NCBI RefSeq assembly: GCF_003148805.1
Contig: NZ_QGGX01000023.1
Coordinates: 1 to 64,000, forward strand
From: Aminobacter sp. AP02
Lineage (GTDB): Bacteria; Pseudomonadota; Alphaproteobacteria; Rhizobiales; Rhizobiaceae
Length of the DNA: 64,000 nucleotides
Reading direction: 5' to 3'
The notes beneath the pieces were generated by a model, which saw nothing but the letters and a program-made list of their open reading frames with translations, was not told the DNA's origin and did no database searches. Shown piece after piece: positions 1-8,007 of this stretch; position 1 is the first letter of the stretch, and every line of letters begins with the position of its first letter. The translations under genes were made by a program, and so were the position numbers.

Positions 1-42
1 GTCACGGACCTCAGGCGAGAATTTGTTCGTTGTCTTGCTCAT
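1..42 (-). CDS. IS3-family transposase OrfA, N-terminal fragment
   Basis: Fourteen codons read MSKTTNKFSPEVRD, the characteristic opening of many IS3-family OrfA proteins, which bind the element's ends through an N-terminal helix-turn-helix. The ATG at 42 has GGAG five bases upstream. The rest of orfA and the frameshift-fused orfB lie beyond the left edge. The reading is short, but the motif and its position just inside the terminal repeat agree. Confidence 0.7.
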   Translation of the reverse strand, partial: MSKTTNKFSPEVRD

Positions 43-95
43 ATCAGCTCCAATCTCTCAAAAGTTGGAGCCTCCGGCAAACCCGGGGCGGTTCA
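1..95 (-). mobile_element. End of an IS3-family insertion sequence (partial, runs off left edge)
   Basis: Reading the minus strand, the sequence from 95 begins TGAACCGCCCCGGGTTTGCC, which looks like an IS3-type terminal inverted repeat with the usual TG end. About 50 bases further in, a ribosome binding site (GGAG) precedes an ATG at 42 that opens a typical IS3 OrfA. The terminus falls inside the ATPase gene of the ABC-3C system, so the element interrupts that gene. Only one end is visible. The other end, the target duplication and orfB lie outside the window. IS3 family membership is from recognition of the repeat and the OrfA start. Confidence 0.75.
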
Positions 96-852
96 TATCC
101 TCCAGTTTGCTGAGCTGATCCTCCAATTCGCCAACATCGTCTTCGTCTCCGACTATGCTGGTGAGCTTATCCTTGTAACGCACTATCAGTTCGTCGATGA
201 TCTCTGCCTTCGCGGCCCGACTTGCAACGCGGGTTCGATCCTCGTCGACGGGCTGGACTGCACTGTCATCTACGCCGGTAGCAAGCAGCTTGAACACCGC
301 CATCTCTGGAGTTTTGGTGAGGTAGTCGCCCGTCTCTATCGGGGAACCTCTCTTCTGGATGTCACCCTCCGGCACCACGCAAAGGTGCACCAGGTTGCGG
401 AAGCTAAGCGAGTTTGTCTCGCCACGCGCGTTCTTTTGTATCCGCTTGTCCGAAAGGCCGAGAAGGCCAAGCAAGAACATTGATACGTTGTTGGTACGCT
501 GCGGATTATGCTTGCCGTTGAGAACGACGGGGCTCACTCCAGCAGGAACTGCCTTATGTAGCCCCTCGAAGAGCGAATACTTCCCGCCGACGACGGCACG
601 TTCCAACGTATACGGCTTACCATCAGGAGACTCCAAGCCAAGCCAGACTCGGTCATATCCAACGCGTTCGGGAATATCGCGAAGGTTTTCGCCCCCGCCT
701 AGCATGAAATCGATCGACTCTAGGATGAACGACTTGCCAGTCTCAGATGCACCGTAAATAACGTTAAGGCCATCGCCGAATTCGATACTCGCTTCTGGTC
801 TGTTTGGGCCGGTAAAAGCCAGATGCCGTAAATTAAGGGCAGCTGCAGTCAT
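58..852 (-). pseudogene. ABC-3C system Rad50/SMC-like ATPase, truncated by IS3 insertion
   Basis: The 264-residue product begins MTAAALNLRHLAF and has a P-loop GASETGKS at about residues 34-41, followed by SFILESIDFMLGG, typical of SMC/Rad50-like ATPases of ABC-three-component systems. A coiled-coil-like stretch starts near residue 210. The ABC signature, Walker B and D-loop expected in the C-terminal half are missing. Its final 12 residues (MNRPGFAGGSNF) are encoded by the IS3 terminus, so the native reading ends near base 96. The start at 852 overlaps the upstream stop as ATGA, which indicates translational coupling; a longer upstream ATG at 903 is less likely. Without the second half the ATPase should be inactive. 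The missing half may lie left of the IS. Confidence 0.8.
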
Positions 853-1358
853 GATGCGCCACCTACCGAGCTTTTCTGAATAACGTGGAATTGTTCGACC
901 CACTTATCGAAATTTTCGCGCATCAACATGCGAAACTGGTCATCGCCCATATCTCCGAACACTTCCGCAACCCACTGCGCGCGAAGCTGCAAGAGACTCA
1001 TATACTCGCTCGTCAATGTAGAGAAAAATACATCAGCCATTTCTCCGGCTCGATAGACTATTCCCGTAGTGTCTGCGGCCCGGTCCACCAGTTTCCGCGA
1101 CATCATCAGGTGGAGACCTCGCTCGACCAACTCTCGCCGCACTAGAAGTTCGGCGCTGCGTAGAGGGAGATCCGGATGCAAGCTTGCCGGCCCTCCAACG
1201 TCGGCGGTGTGCACCACCAGATAGTCGAATGCGACCATTCGCTGGAGGTCAAAGGCTTTCGGATAAAGCGCCGCAAGAACCCCCACCGACCGAATCCCGG
1301 TCTCCAGCGGACTGTTGAATGCGCATCCCTTGCGCCCTGTCTCCCTCAGCGCCTCCAT
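849..1358 (-). CDS. ABC-3C system middle component (MC2-like)
   Basis: This 169-residue protein matches what I recall of ABC-three-component middle component 2: an FNSPLETG opening, a DLQRMVAFDYLVVH helix, GGPASLHP, and RSAELLVRRELVERGL followed by LMMSRKLVD. In these predicted conflict systems the middle component is thought to link the effector-bearing protein to the SMC-like ATPase; its biochemical function is not established. It overlaps the nuclease gene upstream by 13 bases and the ATPase gene downstream by 4 (ATGA), so the three genes form one coupled operon. The protein looks intact. Family assignment is by pattern recognition. Confidence 0.75.
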   Translation of the reverse strand: MEALRETGRKGCAFNSPLETGIRSVGVLAALYPKAFDLQRMVAFDYLVVHTADVGGPASLHPDLPLRSAELLVRRELVERGLHLMMSRKLVDRAADTTGIVYRAGEMADVFFSTLTSEYMSLLQLRAQWVAEVFGDMGDDQFRMLMRENFDKWVEQFHVIQKSSVGGAS

Positions 1359-2449
1359 ATTAGCCGATCCACGTTCGCGAGTTGATGGCAGATGCCGCGC
1401 CTGTCCTGAACCTTTACGACGCTGATAAGGCCGTTCTCTGTCAATGGCAGCATGGTCGCGGCTTGCGCAACCGCTGTCAGTCGCGCGAGGCCATCCGCAT
1501 GTACGCCATCGCCAATATCGACCACACCGGCATACACCTCATCCTGCAACGCTTCGAAGGTCCCTGGCGGTACTGTGTCCCGGGCAAAATTGCGCAACGA
1601 CTCGGCATGATAGAAACTCTCGCGCTGCCGGTGATAATGGCTCGTCAATTCAGGCCACGTATCTAGATCTGCTGCCTTCACAAGCACTATCTTCTTGTTG
1701 TCACCATAGGCCTCAAAGAGATGACATAGGTATCGGCTTTCAACATCTGTTGGAGCCTCGGGCGGATTGTCGACCGGCGGCCGTCCCACAAGTCCTCCTC
1801 CGAAGCGTGCCGCGAAGTAGGGCGTGACGCGATGCTCATCGATCACTTCAAGAGGGTTCACATAGGTGAAGGAGCCATAATCATAAGCCTCACAATAAGA
1901 TCGAAAATCGCCTTCAAGCTTGATTTTCTGCTTGGAGGTGATAGCGCTTGAACACCAGTCATCCCATTTCTCGAAGAGTTTTTCTCTAAGGGCAATTGGC
2001 TTGAGCAAGAGCTTCTGCAGGCTGATGCCGCACCCTTTTGGCGCCATGAAACGATAGGTTCGTGGCGGTGAGAATTCCTTCTGGAATGAATGCCAAAGCA
2101 TCTTCCCAATTTCAGGCAGGGCGTCGCTTGGGGTCAGCGACGAATCATAATGCTTACACTGGAAGTTGTCCCAAATGCCGAAGAACCCAGTCGCCTCGGT
2201 CAAGCCTGCAACATCGATGCCCATGTCTGTGGCGCCGGCCAACCGAACAACTTTTACATAGTTTGATTTCCTTCCGGTTGCCCACTCCTGAACAAAGGAC
2301 TCCCACTCTTCCGGAGAGTAGATCAATATCTGTTGCTGCGGCGGAATAACTTTTCCGAATTGGATCTTCGCAGAATTGGCTGATGGCTGCGCTGGCGCAC
2401 AAAGCTCGTTTGTTGGCAACACTTTTGCTATGTAAGATTGGTCTGTCAC
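1346..2449 (-). CDS. ABC-3C system effector: Mrr-like nuclease domain fused to ABC-3C C-terminal domain
   Basis: The N-terminal half has a restriction-endonuclease-like core: GATDMGIDVAGL followed by a strand ending NFQCKHY, that is the D...QxK form of the PD-(D/E)xK motif seen in Mrr-type nucleases. The C-terminal third contains FEALQDEVYAGVVD, HADGLARL and GICHQLANVDRLIW, which I recognise as the ABC-3C C-terminal domain that joins effectors to the middle component and ATPase. The likely job is an ATPase-gated nuclease attacking foreign or damaged DNA. I chose the GTG at 2449 because GGGGG lies about five bases upstream and residues further upstream look non-coding. A GTG at 2473 is the alternative. 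First gene of the operon. Confidence 0.72.
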   Translation of the reverse strand: MTDQSYIAKVLPTNELCAPAQPSANSAKIQFGKVIPPQQQILIYSPEEWESFVQEWATGRKSNYVKVVRLAGATDMGIDVAGLTEATGFFGIWDNFQCKHYDSSLTPSDALPEIGKMLWHSFQKEFSPPRTYRFMAPKGCGISLQKLLLKPIALREKLFEKWDDWCSSAITSKQKIKLEGDFRSYCEAYDYGSFTYVNPLEVIDEHRVTPYFAARFGGGLVGRPPVDNPPEAPTDVESRYLCHLFEAYGDNKKIVLVKAADLDTWPELTSHYHRQRESFYHAESLRNFARDTVPPGTFEALQDEVYAGVVDIGDGVHADGLARLTAVAQAATMLPLTENGLISVVKVQDRRGICHQLANVDRLIWRR

Positions 2450-2779
2450 GAATACCCCCAAGATAGAATACACATCTCCGCGACGGCGACAAACTGAATT
2501 GCTCCTGCAGGTTGTCGCACCCGCGAAGTCCAGGTTGACGCTGTCAAATGTCCCGACATGTCTTCTCACGGTCGGTCGACGACAAAACAGGTCCGATCCA
2601 ATCCGGCTCTCTCTCTCTCTCTTGCCGAGCTTTCTGGTTTGTGCCGGCGGCCGCGTGGTCATTTTTCCGATGCGACCACCGTGCTGCGCAGCGGGCTGAG
2701 CACCCTCAGCTGTCACCCATAACCATGCCGCCGGCGACGCGGTTTTGGCGATCACCTTCGAGGCGCGCATCTTCCGGTC
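2450..2779. other. Intergenic region between the ABC-3C operon and the MFS gene
   Basis: About 330 bases without an intact gene. The left part must hold the promoter of the minus-strand ABC-3C operon, but I see no convincing -35/-10 pair. A run of alternating CT occurs near 2610-2625. The right part (2655-2775) is the AraC-like remnant listed separately. Confidence 0.6.
2655..2775 (+). pseudogene. Decayed fragment of an AraC-type regulator gene
   Basis: This stretch aligns with bases 4469-4600 of the intact AraC gene in this window. Over 2714-2776 there are only about nine mismatches in 63 bases, and the conserved translation is AAGDAVLAITFEARIF against AAGDEILAIAFKASSF. Upstream, VLRSGLS matches VLRTGLT but a one-base insertion and a short deletion break the frame, and a stop follows at 2787. 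The 5' end and the whole helix-turn-helix part are missing. It lies in the same orientation as the intact gene, with the MFS gene between the two. Confidence 0.7.
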
Positions 2780-3982
2780 TCAGGTTTGATTGACTGCTCC
2801 GGTTCGGCGCCGGAGGGTTGCGAAGGCTACCGTCAACGTCACCGCGCACATCGTCGCCGTCACCACGATCAGCGCGCTCGACAGGGATGCGGCGGTCAGC
2901 ACGGCGCTGGCGAAGATAATACCGATCGCGCTCGACGTGCGCAGCAGGGCGAAGACTTCGGGGCGCCGGCGGGGCGGGGCCAGGCGGTCGAGGATAAGCG
3001 AGTAGTAGGTGCCGAGAGGCGTGAGCACCAGTCCGATGAGGATGGCGCCGGCGACGGTTGTGGCAAGCGACGGTCCGAGGGCGACGAGCGCGGCGCCAAA
3101 CGTCACGACGCACAGCAGCAAGACGACGGCCCGGCTGCTTATCATGCGGTTGCGCACGCTGACCCAGATGCCGCCGGCGACCGAGGCCAGGCACAGCGGC
3201 ACGGTGAACAGGATGGCGAGTGTCGGCGGGTAGCCGAATTTCAGGGCGAGGGCGACGGCGCCGATCTCGATGGCAGCGACGGTGGACGAGCCCGCGGCGG
3301 CGCAGACGAGCCACAGCAGGATGGAGGGGCTGAGCACCGAACCCTCGGCATGAGGCGCGTCCTCGACATGGCTCGTGCCCGCCTGCGGCACCAGCAGGGC
3401 CGGGATGGCGCCGAGCAGCGTCAGCGCGAGCAGGGCAAAGACGGGCGAGACAGCACCTAGCGCGGACGCCAGCACGGGACCGAGCACGAAGGTCAGCTCG
3501 TTGAGGGTAGCGGCGATGCCGAGCGTTCGCGGCAGGTGCGACGGCGGCGTGAAGTGATTGAGCAAGCCGCGCAGATAGCCTGACGCCGCGCCGTTGACCA
3601 GGCCGGCTATCGCGGCGAAGGCGACAAGCAAGGCAAAGGGCGCCTGATAATGCGCGCACACAACGACAGCAGCCAGAGCGAGCGTGCGGAACGCCACCAA
3701 AAGCCTGAGGAAGGTCGCGGCGGAGCGGTGCCTGCCGAGCCGTGTGATCGGGATGGCGCCGACGACCTGTGCCAGGGTCATGGCCAGGATCATGGCGGCG
3801 CCGCCGCGTGCGTCGCCCACAACCCCCAGAGCGACGAGCGAGAACGCCACCGGCGCGGACGCCTGGGGAACGTTCAAAGTCGCCGACGAGGCAAACCAGC
3901 GCAGCAGCGGCCAGCGGCTCGTTGGCCTGTCGAGAGACTGGGAAGCGATGTCGCTGGAGGGTTGCGCGCCAAGTTCGGTCAT
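2780..3982 (-). CDS. MFS transporter (sugar efflux/drug export-like)
   Basis: A 400-residue protein with about twelve hydrophobic segments, of the length and pattern of a major facilitator superfamily permease. Arginine-rich cytoplasmic loops (ITRLGRHRSA near residue 80, LDRLAPPRRRPEV near 333) are typical of MFS loops. The N-terminal 25 residues are hydrophilic and precede the first membrane segment. It probably exports a small molecule by proton antiport; substrate unknown. It is divergent from the AraC regulator at 4356, a usual regulator/exporter pairing. The ATG at 3982 has no strong Shine-Dalgarno, so the start is less certain. Confidence 0.8.
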   Translation of the reverse strand: MTELGAQPSSDIASQSLDRPTSRWPLLRWFASSATLNVPQASAPVAFSLVALGVVGDARGGAAMILAMTLAQVVGAIPITRLGRHRSAATFLRLLVAFRTLALAAVVVCAHYQAPFALLVAFAAIAGLVNGAASGYLRGLLNHFTPPSHLPRTLGIAATLNELTFVLGPVLASALGAVSPVFALLALTLLGAIPALLVPQAGTSHVEDAPHAEGSVLSPSILLWLVCAAAGSSTVAAIEIGAVALALKFGYPPTLAILFTVPLCLASVAGGIWVSVRNRMISSRAVVLLLCVVTFGAALVALGPSLATTVAGAILIGLVLTPLGTYYSLILDRLAPPRRRPEVFALLRTSSAIGIIFASAVLTAASLSSALIVVTATMCAVTLTVAFATLRRRTGAVNQT

Positions 3983-4355
3983 GTTGAAGCTGCTGACATC
4001 ATCGGGCGCGGTTCATTCCGGGCAGCGAGATATGCGAGGCAGAGTTCCCGAAGCTTCTCAGCTATCAGCCAGCCGGTTTGGGCAGAACGCACGAGCACAA
4101 GATTGAGACGGCGCATGAACGGCCCCTTGATTGGGCCGGGCCGTTCCCGGACATTGTTTCCCTTTTGGGAGAGGACGTTACCTCGCGGGCAGGAAACTAG
4201 CCGCCATCCCTGAAGTGTCAAGCCGGGGCGGCTGCCCGAAAGGGCTTGAGCCAACAGGTAGCGGCTTTAGCCCCAACGGCGGCGGCTGGCTGCGCACCCT
4301 TGCCTCCCCGTCCAACTCCGGCGACACTGCCTGCGCGAGAAGAGCGGCGGCTAAG
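3983..4355. other. Divergent intergenic region between MFS and AraC genes
   Basis: About 370 bases between divergent genes. It contains a 9-bp inverted repeat, GAACGGCCC (4117-4125) with GGGCCGTTC (4138-4146), which could be an operator or a leader hairpin. Further GC-rich short repeats lie at 4220-4290. A 91-codon minus-strand reading frame crosses it and ends by overlapping the MFS start, but it has no recognisable family or convincing ribosome binding site. Confidence 0.5.
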
Positions 4356-5021
4356 ATGCATGAGGTCGTGACACTGGAGGGGTGGTCGTCGCCGTTTGTC
4401 GAGGCGGTGACGCGGACGCGGTTTGGCACCTGCGGCTCAATGAAGATGCAGCCTGACGGGTGCTGGGACGTGGTCATCTTCAGGAACGGCGACACGACAA
4501 CGGTGCTGCGCACCGGGCTGACCACCTCGACCGTCACCCACGACTATGCCGCCGGCGACGAGATTTTGGCGATCGCCTTCAAGGCGAGCAGCTTCATGCC
4601 TTTGATGCCGGGCGAGATGATGCGCGACCGGGGCGTGGTGCTGGACACGATCGGCAAGGACCGGTTCCGGCTCGGGTCCGACGTGCTGGAGATCCCGACA
4701 CTCAAGACCGTCGACGGCTTCGTGCGCAAGCTGGTGCGCAATGGAAACGTCGAGGACAACAGGGTGGTCGCCTCGATCGTGTCGGGGCATCCGATGGCGA
4801 TGTCGGAGCGGACGCTGCAGCGGCATTTCCTGAAGACGACCGGCATAACCTACAAGACCTTCACGCAGATCGAGCGCGCCCAGAAGGCGCTCGGCCTGCT
4901 GGAGCAGGGCCGACCAGCCGCCGACGTGGCCTTCTCGCTCGGTTATGCCGACCAGCCGCACATGATCCGCTCTGTGAAGGCGATCATGGGTGTGACGCCC
5001 GGGCAGATCGCGCACAGCTGA
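4356..5021 (+). CDS. AraC-family transcriptional regulator
   Basis: The 221-residue product has an AraC-type DNA-binding region at its C-terminus: ERTLQRHFLKTTGITYKTF (about residues 149-168) and AADVAFSLGYADQPHMIRSVKAIMG, ending GVTPGQI. The N-terminal part (HEVVTLEGWSSPF onward) is a small AraC-type sensor domain with a WDVVIF strand. The ATG at 4356 is chosen because the longer upstream frame (from 4131) has unusual composition. It is divergent from the MFS exporter and 133 bases upstream of the epoxide hydrolase, so it may control either. A broken partial copy sits at 2655-2775. Confidence 0.82.
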   Translation: MHEVVTLEGWSSPFVEAVTRTRFGTCGSMKMQPDGCWDVVIFRNGDTTTVLRTGLTTSTVTHDYAAGDEILAIAFKASSFMPLMPGEMMRDRGVVLDTIGKDRFRLGSDVLEIPTLKTVDGFVRKLVRNGNVEDNRVVASIVSGHPMAMSERTLQRHFLKTTGITYKTFTQIERAQKALGLLEQGRPAADVAFSLGYADQPHMIRSVKAIMGVTPGQIAHS

Positions 5022-5154
5022 AACTGTCGGAAATCTTCAATCCCGCGCACGCCTTCGCTGGCTAGAAAGCATGCACTTTCAACCCCGTGCACGACCTCGA
5101 AGACCGGGACCGGTCGTCGAAAAGCGTCTTGCACCAACACAAGGCGGACGCGGT

Positions 5155-6279
5155 ATGACCGACATCACCCCTTTCAAGATCGCCATCCCTGAGACCGAGC
5201 TGGCCGACCTGCAGGCGCGGCTCGCCAGCACGCGGCTTGCCAACGAGGTCATGGGCGCGGGCTGGAGCTACGGCATGGCTTCCGGTTTCGTGACCCGGGC
5301 TATCGAGCGGCTGCAAAACGGCTTCGACTGGCGGACGCAGGAGAAAAGGATCAACAGCCATCCGCAGTTCGTCACCGAAATCGACGGCCAGAAGATCCAT
5401 TTCCTGCATGTTAAGTCGCAGGCCGCCGACGCGGTGCCGCTGCTTCTGCTGCATGGCTGGCCGAGCTCGTTCGTCGACTTCCTCGATGCGATCGGGCCGC
5501 TGACCGCGGCCGGCCACGACCTCGTCATCCCCTCGCTGCCGGGCTTCGGCTTTTCCGGCCCGACGCGCGAGGCTGGCTGGAACGACGGCCGCATCGCCAG
5601 CGCCATGCTGGAGCTGATGACGCGGCTCGGCTACCACCGTTTCGGCGTGCAGGGCGGCGATGCGGGTGCGATCATCGCACCGGCCATCGGCCGGGCGGCG
5701 CCGGAGCGGGTCATCGGCGTGCATGTGAATGCGGCGACGATGGGCTTTATTCCGCTCGGCCCGATCGAGCCGGACGAGATCGCGACGTTCTCCGATGCCG
5801 AGAAGAGCCGCTTGCACAGGCTGCAGCAGTTCATGGCCGAGCGCTTCGGCTTCAACGCGCTGCAGTCGAGCCGGCCGCAGACGCTGGCCTATGGCATATC
5901 GGACTCGCCTGCCGGCCTCATCGCCTGGCTGGGCGACATGTTTGCCGGCTTCGGCGACAGTCCCGAGGCGGTCGAGCTGGACAGGTTTTTGACCAACGTG
6001 GCGGTCTACTGGTTCACCGGCACGGCGGCTTCGTCGATCAGGCTCTATTACGAGAACGCGCACGATCCCGAGGCATGGTCGCCGAAGCCGAATTCGGGCG
6101 TGCCGACAGGGGTCGCCGTCTTCGCGCGCGACGAGGTCGCAATCCGCCGCTACGGCGAAGAAGGCAACACCATCGTGCGCTGGACGGAGCTTTCGAGCGG
6201 CGGCCACTTCGCGGCGATGGAGGTGCCGGAGCTGTGGGCGGAAGAGGTCACGGCATTCTTTGCCGGGCTGCGGCGCTAG
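5155..6279 (+). CDS. Epoxide hydrolase (EHN-type alpha/beta hydrolase)
   Basis: A 374-residue alpha/beta hydrolase with the N-terminal epoxide hydrolase domain (PFKIAIPETELADLQARL) followed by the core fold. The oxyanion region is HGWPSSF (about residues 100-106), the nucleophile aspartate is in GVQGGDAGAI, and the catalytic histidine is in SSGGHFAAMEVPE near the C-terminus, giving a microsomal-type epoxide hydrolase layout. It would open epoxides to diols via an ester intermediate in the cytoplasm; the physiological substrate is unknown. The ATG at 5155 follows AAGGCGG at about ten bases. Upstream in-frame sequence from 5071 does not resemble the family. Confidence 0.88.
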   Translation: MTDITPFKIAIPETELADLQARLASTRLANEVMGAGWSYGMASGFVTRAIERLQNGFDWRTQEKRINSHPQFVTEIDGQKIHFLHVKSQAADAVPLLLLHGWPSSFVDFLDAIGPLTAAGHDLVIPSLPGFGFSGPTREAGWNDGRIASAMLELMTRLGYHRFGVQGGDAGAIIAPAIGRAAPERVIGVHVNAATMGFIPLGPIEPDEIATFSDAEKSRLHRLQQFMAERFGFNALQSSRPQTLAYGISDSPAGLIAWLGDMFAGFGDSPEAVELDRFLTNVAVYWFTGTAASSIRLYYENAHDPEAWSPKPNSGVPTGVAVFARDEVAIRRYGEEGNTIVRWTELSSGGHFAAMEVPELWAEEVTAFFAGLRR

Positions 6280-6346
6280 CCACCAAGGTTTGCCCGCCAG
6301 GAGATGATGCGAAGGGCTGCGAGGACTGCAGCGGATACTGATTGGA

Positions 6347-6374
6347 AACCCGGTCGCGAGAGAGCGGCCGGGTT
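6347..6374. terminator. Probable terminator hairpin between convergent genes
   Basis: AACCCGGTCGC (6347-6357) pairs with GCGGCCGGGTT (6364-6374), an 11-bp stem with one G-U pair and a 6-base loop. It lies between the convergent epoxide hydrolase and outer-membrane protein genes. There is no long T-run, so efficiency is uncertain. Confidence 0.5.
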
Positions 6375-6384
6375 CGCCTCTACC

Positions 6385-7167
6385 TTAGAATTGCATCGTC
6401 AGGCCGAGGATCGGGCCTTGCTGTACGACGTCGAAGACAAAGCCATCGTTTTCGTAGTTGACGCCAAGGGCCCGATACCCGGCGATCGCCGAGAAGCGAT
6501 CGTTGAAACGATAGCCAAGTGCCGCGGCAACGTCCCAGTCGACGTCAGCCGCGCCGGCTCCGACCAATCCCCAGCCGGTGAAGAAGACCTTGGGCGTGAA
6601 CGAGTAGTTGCCGCGAACACCGACAAGACCGTCCACCCAAGTGGCGCCGTCGCTTCTCGAAGCGCCGCCGAACTGGCCGCCGCTGATGGATATCTCGGTG
6701 TCGACCGACCAGACCCGCATGCCGCCGACGATGTCGAACCGCCCGGCATCGCTTTCAAGCACGGAGTAGCCCGCGCCAAGGAAGCCGGCAAAAGTCGTCG
6801 ACGTCAGATCCACGCTGTTCGCAAGAACGCCCCGCGGGGTGCCGCGGCCGGACGATATCTTCGAATAGATGAGGTCGCCAAAGATGCTGAAGCGGCCATT
6901 GCGCGCCTCCGCGATCGCCATCGCCGCGAAATCAAGCTCATCCAGGATATCACTGAAACTCGAATCGATATGGACCACAGGCAAGCCAAACTGCGCCGTG
7001 TCACCGGAGAGCCCGGCCGCCCAGAAATATGGCGTCACCGAAAACGTCCACCCCTGCTCGACGATCGGCGTCACTACGGGGCTGACGGGGGAAACAATGT
7101 CGGCAGCTGCTGCCGGGGCGGTTAGTAGGCCGCCCACGACGAGGGTCCAAACAAAACCAGCTTTCAT
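6385..7167 (-). CDS. Outer-membrane beta-barrel protein
   Basis: The 260-residue product starts with a signal peptide (MKAGFVWTLVVGGLLTAPAA, cleavage probably after AAA near residue 22). The rest is built of alternating aromatic/glycine strands such as WTFSVTPYFWAAGLSG, GRFSIFGDLIYS, and KVFFTGWGLVG, and it ends in TMQF with a terminal phenylalanine, the usual C-terminal signal for outer-membrane barrel assembly. Length suggests an 8- to 10-strand barrel. The second ATG (7167) is preferred because GGAGG is six bases upstream; the first ATG touches that sequence. Its role is unknown, and it stands alone facing a 500-base intergenic region. Confidence 0.82.
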   Translation of the reverse strand: MKAGFVWTLVVGGLLTAPAAAADIVSPVSPVVTPIVEQGWTFSVTPYFWAAGLSGDTAQFGLPVVHIDSSFSDILDELDFAAMAIAEARNGRFSIFGDLIYSKISSGRGTPRGVLANSVDLTSTTFAGFLGAGYSVLESDAGRFDIVGGMRVWSVDTEISISGGQFGGASRSDGATWVDGLVGVRGNYSFTPKVFFTGWGLVGAGAADVDWDVAAALGYRFNDRFSAIAGYRALGVNYENDGFVFDVVQQGPILGLTMQF

Positions 7168-7679
7168 TCCCATCCTCCGGAACGAGCGTTTATGTGATGT
7201 CGACCGTCCTGTCGGGCAGAACCGTCCTCGGCACGCGATACCCTAGACTACTACTGCGATGTCCCCTGTTGCCCGTTCAGCCAAAGCAACGCCGAACGAA
7301 GCACTGTGCGCGAGATTACACATAAACCATCGCACGGCGCGAGAGGGCGCATACGAATTGCATGATGTGATGCCAAATTGCCTCGCTCGAAGCCCTCTAC
7401 TGCTTCCGACAGATGATTTTCTGATAATGTCATGTAAAAAAACCACACTGAACAGAATCATTTTATGCAGTCTGTCAAAGATATATGCCGTTACATGACT
7501 GAAATAGCGTCGACATTTCGGAGACGGTACAAGTCATCTCACCGAAGGCGGCACGGCACAATTGCAGATGTCGCCCGTAGCCACGCGCCCAGTGTTTGAG
7601 AACTTACGCTGGCATCTTGCTGGCACGGGCCAGCTGCGCGACAGTGCAGGCGCTAAACGACACTGATCTGGAGATCGAT
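7168..7679. other. Intergenic region between divergent genes
   Basis: About 510 bases, with AT-richer sequence at 7400-7500 (poly-A run at 7435-7442) than its surroundings. It must hold promoters for the outer-membrane protein (minus) and the small secreted protein (plus). Short open frames on both strands have no recognisable features. I see no confident RNA gene. Confidence 0.5.
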
Positions 7680-7985
7680 ATGGGAAAGCTTTTCGTTGGT
7701 GCTGCTGTTGTGTTGGCAACTGCCTCAATTGCCTGGGAAGCCAGCGCGTCGATTCCGCTGGTGAATGCCACCTGCCCAGGCAACATCGAAGTTCACGCCG
7801 ACAAGGGCGGTCCGATCTACATCAATGGCAAGGAAGGCCAGCTGAAGAAATTCAACAACAACTATTACGAGGCCAAGGGCAGCGGGGTGACGATCTCGCT
7901 CACCATCAACGCGGATGGTTCCCCTGACGTGTCCTATACCGGCAAGCACGGCGCCAACGGCGTCTGCACCATCCAGGAGCATTGA
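7680..7985 (+). CDS. Small secreted conserved hypothetical protein
   Basis: A 101-residue protein with a clear signal peptide (MGKLFVGAAVVLATASIAW..., cleavage probably after ASA near residue 23). The mature part is about 78 residues with two cysteines (NATCPGN and GVCTIQ) that could form a disulfide, and a beta-rich middle (GPIYINGKEG, YYEAKGSGVTISLTIN). It resembles small periplasmic proteins I associate with rhizobial genomes, but I know no function for it. The ATG at 7680 is preferred over one at 7596 because the signal peptide begins there. It converges with the aldo/keto reductase gene 22 bases downstream. Confidence 0.75.
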   Translation: MGKLFVGAAVVLATASIAWEASASIPLVNATCPGNIEVHADKGGPIYINGKEGQLKKFNNNYYEAKGSGVTISLTINADGSPDVSYTGKHGANGVCTIQEH

Positions 7986-8007
7986 GACGGCCAGCGCGGG
8001 CTGAAGC

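Noticed and set aside
2450-2770. N-terminal extension of the ABC-3C nuclease frame up to base 2770
   Set aside because: The extra residues are Arg/Ala-rich and partly antisense to the AraC remnant. A GTG with a Shine-Dalgarno at 2449 is the better start.
3979-4254. 91-codon minus-strand frame overlapping the MFS start by ATGA
   Set aside because: No recognisable family, no good ribosome binding site and unusual composition. The overlap could be chance, so I did not call it a gene.
4150-4350. Possible riboswitch or structured leader before the AraC gene
   Set aside because: GC-rich hairpins are present, but none of the conserved cores of riboswitch classes I know could be matched.
7243-7498. 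Short open frames on both strands in the 7.2-7.5 kb intergenic region
   Set aside because: No signal peptide, domain or ribosome binding site, and the frames mirror each other on opposite strands.
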